A stretch of DNA of 6,542 bases, from assembly GCA_026992705.1 (NCBI GenBank), contig JALWYT010000134.1, positions 1-6,542 of the forward strand, read 5' to 3'. Source of the DNA: Thiotrichaceae bacterium (GTDB lineage Bacteria > Pseudomonadota > Gammaproteobacteria > Thiotrichales > Thiotrichaceae). The position numbers and the translations under genes were made by a program. The notes under the pieces were generated by a model, which worked only from the letters and a program-made list of their open reading frames with translations, did no database searches and was not told the DNA's origin. Of this stretch, positions 1-6,093 are shown in pieces. Every line of letters starts with the position of its first letter. Within the stretch, counting starts at the first letter, position 1.

Positions 1-1323
1 TAAAACGAGAATAAACATAAAAGTAAACGCCGATAATAGCGACCACCAGACCATTGGCTCCCTCGCCATTTCCAGCCGTGCCTGATTAATCATATTGCCC
101 CAGCTATACATGGTGGGGTCAACACCAACACCCACATAGGAGAGAACCGCCTCCGCTAATACCAAACCACTGAAGTCTAGCACCACTGAAATCAAAATAA
201 TGTGCATTAAATTCGGCATAATATGACGGCGAATAATAGCCATATTATTCACCCCAAAGGCACGGGCAGCGGTAACAAATTCCAAGCGGGAAATCTTCAA
301 GGTTTCTGCCCGTAGCAAACGGCACAGCCCCGTCCAGCTGGTGATGCCGAGTATCATAATCAAAAAGAACAGCCGCAAATCAGAGCGTTCTTCAGTGGTT
401 TCAAACCATTGCGGATTATTGTCCATGGTGACTTGCATCACCAATACCGCAGCAGCAATTAATAGCACCCCGGGGATGGAATTTAATGTGGTGTAGATGT
501 ATTGAATAATGTCATCAACCCAGCCTCTAAATAGCCCTGCACTGATGCCTAGCAAGATGGCTAACGGCAAGGTTACTAAGGTTGTCAATATGCCGATTAA
601 TACCCCTGTGCGGATACTTTTTAGGCTTTGGTATAACACATCGCCGCCGACTTTATCTGTGCCTAGTACATGGAACGAAAAGCTAAGGTAATAAAGCCAT
701 GTAAAGCTAATAATAATCAGGCTTAGCGTGATAAAAGCTGCCCGCCAAGGTAAATCTGTCTTGCCATAAAGGATGGCTTTGGCAACAGCTAATAAGCTTT
801 GTCGGTGTCGTTTGGCTCGCCAAAAACTAAATAGTACAAAACAGCCCGCACTGATTAGCCCGCCTATCAAAATCGCCACTAAGGATTGCTTAATAACACT
901 GCCGTGCATTGCCACATGCTTTAGCGGCAAATATTTCTGCTGAGAGATACCCTCCTTATCCACCACAATCGACTTGCTGTATTCATGCGTGGAAAACGGT
1001 GCAGAATAGGTTCGCTCCGTTTCGCTGGTACGGTGCTGGAATAATAAATCGAGCAGGCTAAGCATATCTGCTTCATATTGCACCTCAGTTTGTTTTGTTG
1101 CATCGGTTTGTGCAACGGCAAACCGCATGTGTACGGAATCTAGCAAGGCAAAAAAGAGATAGCTGAGCAAAATCACCGCACAGCTTATTGCAATACTGGA
1201 TTGAAAAATTTGTCGCCACTGTTTTTTGACCTGTGGTGAGCGGGATACCGTCCAACCCCATGCAAGCAAGGCGAATACTAATAACCAGACCATAATGTCT
1301 GTCCATAACAGGCTTATTTTCAT
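1..1323 (-). CDS. DppC/OppC-type ABC importer permease with an N-terminal extension (partial, C-terminus off the left edge)
   Basis: Inner-membrane permease subunit of a peptide/nickel-type ABC importer. The frame is open from the ATG at 1323 to the window edge, giving 441 residues; roughly 30-50 C-terminal residues are probably missing. The canonical DppC part starts near residue 195. It has a helix at 195-215, the periplasmic motif HVLGTDKVGGDVL at 218-230 (family form HPLGTDxxGRDVL), and an EAA loop at 348-371 (EFVTAARAFG ... HIMPN), the coupling surface for the ATPase. Later come LAEAVLSYVGVGV and SWGNM, as usual in the family. Ahead of this lies extra sequence: helices near 5-22, 43-61 and 143-165, with a hydrophilic loop at 62-141. 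Basic residues at 27-38 and 170-177 place those stretches in the cytoplasm, so the loop is periplasmic. The ATG overlaps the TGA of the upstream permease as ATGA, with an AGGGTGA ribosome site at 1331-1337. The family is certain; the substrate is unknown. Confidence 0.95.
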   Translation of the reverse strand, partial: MKISLLWTDIMVWLLVFALLAWGWTVSRSPQVKKQWRQIFQSSIAISCAVILLSYLFFALLDSVHMRFAVAQTDATKQTEVQYEADMLSLLDLLFQHRTSETERTYSAPFSTHEYSKSIVVDKEGISQQKYLPLKHVAMHGSVIKQSLVAILIGGLISAGCFVLFSFWRAKRHRQSLLAVAKAILYGKTDLPWRAAFITLSLIIISFTWLYYLSFSFHVLGTDKVGGDVLYQSLKSIRTGVLIGILTTLVTLPLAILLGISAGLFRGWVDDIIQYIYTTLNSIPGVLLIAAAVLVMQVTMDNNPQWFETTEERSDLRLFFLIMILGITSWTGLCRLLRAETLKISRLEFVTAARAFGVNNMAIIRRHIMPNLMHIILISVVLDFSGLVLAEAVLSYVGVGVDPTMYSWGNMINQARLEMAREPMVWWSLLSAFTFMFILVL

Positions 1324-2297
1324 GATAATTTCACCCTAGGATCAAACAAGGTATAAGAAATATCGGTCAGTATTAAACCGACGATATACAAAACAGCACC
1401 GAGGAAAACCATCGCCTTTACAATGGCAAAATCCTGAGAATTAATCGCATCAATGGTGTAGCTGCCTAAGCCCGGGATGCCAAAAAATGACTCCATAATC
1501 AGGCTGCCCATAAATAAAGTCGGAATGACCACAACAACCCCCGTCAATATCGGCAGCATTCCGTTGCGTAATACATGACCAAATAATACGCTTAATTCCG
1601 ACAAACCTTTGGCTCGGGCAGTGCGTACATAGTCCTGATTAATTTGTTCTAAAAAGATACTGCGATACCAGCGAACACCTGCTCCCATGCCTGCGAATAT
1701 GCCAATCAACACAGGCAAAATAACAAATTTAATCCCTGACCAGCCTGATTCAAAACCTGAAATCGGCACCCAATGCCAAATTTTGCTCAGTAAAACCTGC
1801 CCTGCGATAATATAAAACAGACCTGATACCGACATAATCATAACCGCAATAATCATCATCGAAGTATCCAGCACAGAACCGCGAAACAGCACCAATAGCA
1901 AGGCTAGGGAGATGTTTGTAATCAAGGCGATAATAAAGGTCGGCAGGGCAATTTCCAGACTCGGCCACATGCGTTCCTTGATGTCATTGCCGATATTGCG
2001 TCCTGCATCGGAAAAACCAAAATCAAAAACAAATAACTTCAATGATTCCTGCACAAATAAGGTATCCGTCAACATCGACAAGCCATCCGCTTTTGTATTG
2101 ATAAACAAGGGCTTATCGTAGCCATGCTCCTCCTTCCATGATTGAATCAGCTCTGGCGTTACTTGCTTAGCTCCTAGCTGGGCTCGTGCCATGTCATCGG
2201 GTGTGTTGATCAAGAAAAACAGCACAAAGGTTATTAAATTCACGCCAATTAGAATCGGAATGGCATAGGCGATACGGCGAATAATATAAGCAAACAT
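1320..2297 (-). CDS. DppB/OppB-type ABC importer permease
   Basis: Inner-membrane permease of 325 residues, the normal DppB length, which should pair with the DppC-type subunit encoded next. It opens with the classic MFAYIIRRIAYAIPILIGV start and first helix (about 10-30). A long periplasmic loop follows, with the family's TPELIQSWKEEHGYDKPL segment and LFVFDFGFSDAGR, equivalent to the usual GDLGxS stretch. Further helices lie near 117-138, 147-170, 192-210, 250-272 and 292-314. The EAA loop that contacts the ATPase is at 221-245 (QDYVRTARAKG ... HVLRN). The FFGIPGLGSYTIDAI and terminal LFDPRVKLS motifs are typical of DppB. The loop at about 60-90 appears somewhat longer than in textbook DppB. 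The start is secure: a perfect AGGAGG lies 9 bases upstream, and the ATG overlaps the TAA of the binding-protein gene. No damage is seen. The substrate cannot be assigned. Confidence 0.96.
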   Translation of the reverse strand: MFAYIIRRIAYAIPILIGVNLITFVLFFLINTPDDMARAQLGAKQVTPELIQSWKEEHGYDKPLFINTKADGLSMLTDTLFVQESLKLFVFDFGFSDAGRNIGNDIKERMWPSLEIALPTFIIALITNISLALLLVLFRGSVLDTSMMIIAVMIMSVSGLFYIIAGQVLLSKIWHWVPISGFESGWSGIKFVILPVLIGIFAGMGAGVRWYRSIFLEQINQDYVRTARAKGLSELSVLFGHVLRNGMLPILTGVVVVIPTLFMGSLIMESFFGIPGLGSYTIDAINSQDFAIVKAMVFLGAVLYIVGLILTDISYTLFDPRVKLS

Positions 2298-4489
2298 TAG
2301 CGAGTCCCTCCTGTTGCCGCAGGCTTAATCACAGCAATCTGGCGTGATTGATAAGCACGATATAGGGGGTAAATCATCAGCAGAATAAATGCAATAAATA
2401 AAATCAGCGGCAAGGTAATCGGCTGGTTCCATTCTTGCTGTTTTTGCACCCGCAGTTGTGGGTCAATGCGTTTGTATTTCAAGGTGTTATTCGCCATTGC
2501 ATTCGGCCAGACATTGCTATACCAATCATGAATTAATGCCAATGATTTAGGATGCCAACCCCACATCCAAGGGGAATCTTCACGGGCAATCTTGATCATT
2601 TTGCGGATAATTTCTAGGCGTTCAGGGCTATTTTCCATTGTTTTCATTTGCTCAAACAGCTTATCAAATTCTGGATTTTGATAATTAGAGCTATTAATTC
2701 CGCTGCCATTGGTGTTGACGACTGCATTACCGCCATACAGCAAAAATAAAAAGTTTTCAGGGTCAGGGTAATCCGCATTCCAGCCCCAGCCAAATATTTG
2801 TGTTTTGCCGTTGCGAACCTTATCCTGAAACCGATTGTAGTCTGTAGCTCGGATAATCAATTGAATACCCAGCTTGCTAAACTGCTTCCGCAACCAATCC
2901 AATTCAGCTCGGTCATCTGGACCACTGGCAGGTGTATCATAATAAAGAGCCAGCGGCTTGCCTGTTTTTGCCGATATGCCATTGGGGTAGCCTGCTTCAG
3001 CCAGTAATTTTTTCGCTACACTCAAAGGCTTGCGTTCTCGTTTGCCATTTTTCCAGTCATAGACAACCGTATTTGTCCCCAGCTTGCCTTCTTCATAACC
3101 AAAAATTCCTGGTGGAATTGGACCTTGTGCGGGAATACCGCGTTCATTCGTGAAAATCGAAATATGTTCCTCATCATTCATGGCAATACTAATCGCTTGG
3201 CGGAGCTTTTTCGCGGATTCACTATAGCCGCCCACCACAGGATCAACCATATTAAATGCCTTGTAATAAACCGATGGCTGAACCGAACCGCGTAGCTGAA
3301 TGCCTTTGTCCTGCATCTCTTGCGTTAAGCCCATATCCCCCGTGCTAGAAACCTGCACCGCCTGATCAAAGGCTTCTGAGCTAATCCCTGATGCGTCATA
3401 ATAGCCTTGCAAAAATTTATTCCAGAACGGAATGCTTTCTTTTTCCAGCGAATAAATCACCTCTTTAATAAACGGCAGTGGCTTGTCTTGATCTTTCAAT
3501 AACTCCGCAGGAATACCAAAGCTTTTTGCCTGTTCAGCGGTGATACGAGGGTATAATTCCCGATGGAAATTAGGATTAGCCACTAAACGCATTCGCTTAT
3601 TGGGATTATTTTCTACCAACATATATGCCCCTGTACCAATGGGGAACCAATTAAGCGTTAGATTTTTTTTGATTAAACCCTGCTGCTGATAAAACAAATC
3701 CGCCTCCCAAGGAATGGGAGCAAAAAAGTTCATACTCAGCCAATATAAAAACTGTGGATAACGACCTTTTAGTTTGATTGTTAATGTATAGTCATCAATA
3801 ATTTTGACACCTGAAATCTGATAATCCCGCAAATCTAGCGGCTGATTGGCTTGTTTCTTCTGTTTAGCAATTTTGCTGATTTTTTGCGAAAACTCATCCA
3901 AGCCAACAATATAATCCGTCATCGTATCCAAAATCGGCGAATGATATTGCCGCACCGCCATCCGCTTAATCGCATAGGCATAATCTGCCGCCACTAAATT
4001 GCGTGAATCTGTTTTTGCAAAATCATCCAGCGTATGAATCTTCTCTAAATCAGCCTCACTAAGCTGCCCATACAGCAAGCCCCACTGCCCCGTTTTAACA
4101 AAACTAGGATGCGGCTGATAGCGTATATCATCACGCAAATCTAAACGATATTCTGAATAAACAACAGCATCTGAATTTTTATCGACTTCATGACCCTGTG
4201 CATCCAAATATCGCACCGTTGGCATCGTTTTAAGCGTCAACGGCTCCAACACATAAGGGCGTTTCAAATAATTATATTGCAATGGCGGCTCGTAAATCTG
4301 ACTGATAATCCCCCACTCATTAGAACTATACGAAATAACAGGATCAAGATGCTTAGGCGGTGCAGAAAAGGAAGTAAACAACACATCCTGACCAACCTTG
4401 TCAGCATCATAAGGATTATTCCAAGTCGCCGCATATGTCGTGCTTGTTAAAATTAATAATAATAGTAATTGGATAAAGCGATATGTCAT
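2297..4489 (-). CDS. Family 5 extracellular solute-binding protein with C-terminal membrane anchor (peptide-type ABC importer)
   Basis: Periplasmic substrate-binding protein of a Dpp/Opp-type importer, 730 residues against about 500-550 for typical DppA/OppA. Residues 1-20 form a Sec signal peptide (TYRF, a Leu-rich core, then TTYA before ATWNN); there is no lipobox cysteine. Family 5 hallmarks follow: the opening segment DVLFTSFSAPPKHLDP (35-50), DYTLTIKL (233-240), PIGTGAYML (283-291), NPNFHRELYP (305-314), RQAISIAMNDEEH (430-442), GIPAQGPIPPGIFGY (451-465), GWNADYPDPENF (569-580) and NPEFDKLF (605-612). A charged stretch at about 140-222 looks like added sequence. Residues 692-709 are a strongly hydrophobic helix followed by a basic tail (YRAYQSRQ ... 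KP ... R). This predicts a membrane anchor with the C-terminus in the cytoplasm. It is first in the operon, its TAA overlapping the permease ATG. The start is supported by AAGAGA at 4497-4502, 7 bases upstream. The family is secure; the ligand is unknown. Confidence 0.95.
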   Translation of the reverse strand: MTYRFIQLLLLLILTSTTYAATWNNPYDADKVGQDVLFTSFSAPPKHLDPVISYSSNEWGIISQIYEPPLQYNYLKRPYVLEPLTLKTMPTVRYLDAQGHEVDKNSDAVVYSEYRLDLRDDIRYQPHPSFVKTGQWGLLYGQLSEADLEKIHTLDDFAKTDSRNLVAADYAYAIKRMAVRQYHSPILDTMTDYIVGLDEFSQKISKIAKQKKQANQPLDLRDYQISGVKIIDDYTLTIKLKGRYPQFLYWLSMNFFAPIPWEADLFYQQQGLIKKNLTLNWFPIGTGAYMLVENNPNKRMRLVANPNFHRELYPRITAEQAKSFGIPAELLKDQDKPLPFIKEVIYSLEKESIPFWNKFLQGYYDASGISSEAFDQAVQVSSTGDMGLTQEMQDKGIQLRGSVQPSVYYKAFNMVDPVVGGYSESAKKLRQAISIAMNDEEHISIFTNERGIPAQGPIPPGIFGYEEGKLGTNTVVYDWKNGKRERKPLSVAKKLLAEAGYPNGISAKTGKPLALYYDTPASGPDDRAELDWLRKQFSKLGIQLIIRATDYNRFQDKVRNGKTQIFGWGWNADYPDPENFLFLLYGGNAVVNTNGSGINSSNYQNPEFDKLFEQMKTMENSPERLEIIRKMIKIAREDSPWMWGWHPKSLALIHDWYSNVWPNAMANNTLKYKRIDPQLRVQKQQEWNQPITLPLILFIAFILLMIYPLYRAYQSRQIAVIKPAATGGTR
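2307..2312 (-). promoter_or_regulatory. Strong Shine-Dalgarno for the DppB-type permease
   Basis: A perfect AGGAGG on the minus strand, 9 bases before the permease ATG. It lies inside the last codons of the binding-protein gene. Together with the TAATG overlap it fixes the permease start and suggests efficient, coupled translation. Confidence 0.85.
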
Positions 4490-4496
4490 TCAGTGG

Positions 4497-4502
4497 TCTC
4501 TT
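4497..4502 (-). promoter_or_regulatory. Ribosome binding site of the solute-binding protein gene
   Basis: AAGAGA on the minus strand, 7 bases ahead of the ATG at 4489. It is a moderate purine-rich Shine-Dalgarno match. It supports this start, which also gives a complete signal peptide. Confidence 0.6.
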
Positions 4503-4518
4503 ATTTTGTTTTTTATTT

Positions 4519-4527
4519 ATTCTAGCA
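4519..4527 (-). promoter_or_regulatory. Extended -10 promoter for the ABC transporter operon
   Basis: The minus strand reads TGCTAGAAT: a TAGAAT -10 box (5 of 6 matches to TATAAT) preceded by the TGn extension. Extended -10 promoters can work without a good -35, and none is seen at the right spacing. Initiation would fall near 4512, leaving a leader of about 22 bases that includes the AAGAGA ribosome site. In AT-rich DNA such matches can occur by chance, but the position and the TGn element favour a real promoter. Confidence 0.5.
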
Positions 4528-4637
4528 GTTTTTAGAGAAGTTTGGTTAATTAGTTATCAGGTTATGCTATCTACAAACTGATATTTGATAGTAAAATTTA
4601 GAAATCAATGAAGTAGGGGCTGAGAAAAGATATTAGT

Positions 4638-4671
4638 TTGACAGTGAATTTTTCTTTTACTTGGTTATAAT
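4638..4671 (+). promoter_or_regulatory. Possible ubiH promoter (TTGACA and TATAAT with 22-base spacing)
   Basis: A perfect TTGACA at 4638-4643 and a perfect TATAAT at 4666-4671 face ubiH, but they are separated by 22 bases where 16-18 is normal. They may belong to different promoters, need an activator that untwists the DNA, or be chance matches. If transcription starts near 4678, the ubiH leader would be about 185 bases. Confidence 0.3.
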
Positions 4672-4700
4672 TGTTAGATTATTAAATAAATGCAATACTA

Positions 4701-4734
4701 TCTAAAAGCCTAATTCTAATAGCTATTCTTTAGA
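4701..4734. repeat. Small dyad around a 10-base palindrome
   Basis: A perfect palindrome AATAGCTATT (4718-4727) sits inside a wider inverted repeat, TCTAAA (4701-4706) with TTTAGA (4729-4734). It lies between the putative promoter and ubiH. It could be an operator or a weak RNA hairpin. With such AT-rich arms it may also be chance. Confidence 0.25.
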
Positions 4735-4863
4735 GTAGATATAAGGTTCACTGATGATATCGATTAATTTTTATTGCCAGATTAATAGCAATTTTTGCTC
4801 TATTATTTGTGGGCTATTTGTTTTATCGTTTGTTGTATTATTTTTATTTACGCATCAATCATT

Positions 4864-6093
4864 ATGAGTCATAAAAATTACGATATTGTTATTATTGGCG
4901 GCGGGCTTGTTGGAGCGAGTATGGCGGCAGCATTGTCTTCGCTTGAGTTAAAAATTGCTCTTATTGATGCGTTTCAATTTAATACGGAAGAAACCTTGCC
5001 TGCCTATGATGACCGTTCAATTGCCTTGTCTTATGGCTCAAGCTTGATATATCAAGGGATTGGTATTTGGGAGGCGATAAAAGACAGCACGGCTCCGATT
5101 CAACATATTCATGTTTCGGATAAGGGGCATCTTGGGGCGACTCGGCTTCATGCAGAAAAAGAACAAGTGCCTGCATTGGGCTATGTCATTGAAAGCCGTA
5201 TTTTAGGGCGGGCATTGTATCAGCATTTACAGGCTAGCTCGGTTGATTTGATTGCACCCGCTAAGCTTGTTCAATTTAGTCAATATGAAACTCACAATAC
5301 GGTTGAAATTGATTTTGATGGCAAACAGCAGGAATTGCAGTGTCAATTATTAATTGCTTCTGATGGGGCTCAGTCTTCTGTTCGCAAGCAATTAGCGATT
5401 CCTTGTCAGCAATCGGACTATCAGCAAACTGCGATTATTGCCAATGTTAGCACGGATCAGCCGCATCATAATTGGGCGTATGAACGCTTTACGGATAACG
5501 GCCCCCTTGCCCTTTTGCCTTTGCCCACGCAGAATAATCAACAGCGTTTATCCTTAGTTTGGACGCATAAAACTGAAAATGTCGCGGCAACGATTGAGCT
5601 GGATGATGAAGCCTTTCTCAATAAATTACAGCATCGCTTTGGCTATCGGCTTGGGCGGTTTATTAAAGTGGGCAAACGCTCGGCTTATCCATTGAGTTTG
5701 ATTAAATCTGAACAGGATATTGCTCAACGAACGGTATTGATTGGCAATGCCTCACATCAATTACACCCTGTTGCTGGACAGGGCTTGAATTTAGGACTAC
5801 GCGATGTGGCTGTGCTGGCGGATTTATTGGTAAACAATACAGGGGATTGTGGCGATGCAGCCTTATTAAAAACCTATCAACAACAACGCTTACCTGATTA
5901 TAATTGTGTGATTACTTATACAAATAGCTTGGTGCATATCTTTTCTAATGATTTCTCACCTCTGGCTCATTTACGAGCAGCGGGGTTGTTATTAGTTGAC
6001 CGTATTCCGAAATTACGCCAAGTGCTTGCTCAGCAGAGTATGGGCTTAAAATATCGACAATCTCGACTCGCTAGGGGGCTTGGTCTTTCATGA
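4864..6093 (+). CDS. ubiH: UbiH, FAD-dependent 2-octaprenyl-6-methoxyphenol hydroxylase
   Basis: Flavin monooxygenase of aerobic ubiquinone biosynthesis, which hydroxylates the 2-polyprenyl-6-methoxyphenol ring. From the ATG at 4864 it is 409 residues, close to the usual 390-410. The FAD-binding Rossmann motif is GGGLVG at 12-17, with an acidic residue ending strand 2 (D35). DDRSIALS (49-56), IHVSDKGHLG (82-91) and LGYVIES (105-111) are UbiH-type signatures. The flavin-monooxygenase DG motif is ASDGAQSSVR (165-174). YERFTDNGPLALLPL (206-220) and the second FAD motif GNASHQLHPVAGQG (294-307) complete the fold; Asn rather than Asp after that Gly is normal in UbiH. The frame stays open back to a TTG at 4795, adding 23 hydrophobic residues. 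I prefer 4864 because it puts the FAD motif at the usual distance from the N-terminus, although no clear Shine-Dalgarno precedes either start. It overlaps the next hydroxylase gene by ATGA. Confidence 0.93.
   Translation: MSHKNYDIVIIGGGLVGASMAAALSSLELKIALIDAFQFNTEETLPAYDDRSIALSYGSSLIYQGIGIWEAIKDSTAPIQHIHVSDKGHLGATRLHAEKEQVPALGYVIESRILGRALYQHLQASSVDLIAPAKLVQFSQYETHNTVEIDFDGKQQELQCQLLIASDGAQSSVRKQLAIPCQQSDYQQTAIIANVSTDQPHHNWAYERFTDNGPLALLPLPTQNNQQRLSLVWTHKTENVAATIELDDEAFLNKLQHRFGYRLGRFIKVGKRSAYPLSLIKSEQDIAQRTVLIGNASHQLHPVAGQGLNLGLRDVAVLADLLVNNTGDCGDAALLKTYQQQRLPDYNCVITYTNSLVHIFSNDFSPLAHLRAAGLLLVDRIPKLRQVLAQQSMGLKYRQSRLARGLGLS

Larger units (their letters stand above)
4490..4863. other. Divergent AT-rich intergenic region
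   Basis: About 374 bases between two divergent operons, much richer in A+T than the flanking genes. I see no convincing small gene, tRNA or other RNA gene, and no insertion-sequence end. Visible contents are an extended -10 promoter toward the transporter, a TTGACA and a TATAAT toward ubiH, a weaker alternative toward ubiH (TTGTTA at 4671-4676, 17 bases, AATACT at 4694-4699), and a palindrome near 4718. There is also a tiny hairpin AGCAA-TTT-TTGCT at 4787-4799. The final 69 bases are in frame with ubiH and encode a hydrophobic stretch, discussed under ubiH. Confidence 0.8.

Noticed and set aside
509..691. Short plus-strand reading frame
   Set aside because: Antisense to the conserved LGTD and helix region of the DppC-type permease, with no domain likeness.
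921..1306. Two short overlapping minus-strand reading frames (921-1121 and 1085-1306)
   Set aside because: They are in other frames within the N-terminal part of the DppC-type permease, whose own frame is unbroken from 1323 to 1. Neither product resembles a known protein.
1..1323. Frameshift or pseudogene in the DppC-type permease
   Set aside because: Conceptual translation of the whole stretch is uninterrupted and keeps the LGTD and EAA motifs. The gene is simply cut by the window edge.
1750..2121. Short reading frames on both strands inside the DppB-type permease
   Set aside because: Shadows of a well-conserved coding region.
2798..3153. Overlapping plus-strand reading frames inside the binding-protein gene
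   Set aside because: Antisense to conserved family 5 motifs, with no ribosome site or recognisable domain.
4190..4450. Plus-strand 86-codon reading frame opposite the start of the binding-protein gene
   Set aside because: Antisense to the signal peptide and early domain. Its Arg/Ile-rich composition is typical of a shadow frame.
4490..4794. Transposon end, CRISPR, tRNA or riboswitch in the intergenic region
   Set aside because: No long repeat, regular spacer array, cloverleaf or GC-rich structured RNA can be seen; the sequence is plain AT-rich spacer.
4787..4799. AGCAA-TTT-TTGCT hairpin as a terminator
   Set aside because: The stem is only 5 bases and AT-leaning with no following U-run. 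It lies upstream of ubiH, where termination would need an attenuation system not otherwise supported.
4979..5176. Minus-strand reading frame inside ubiH
   Set aside because: Antisense to the conserved DDRSIALS to IHVSD region of UbiH.
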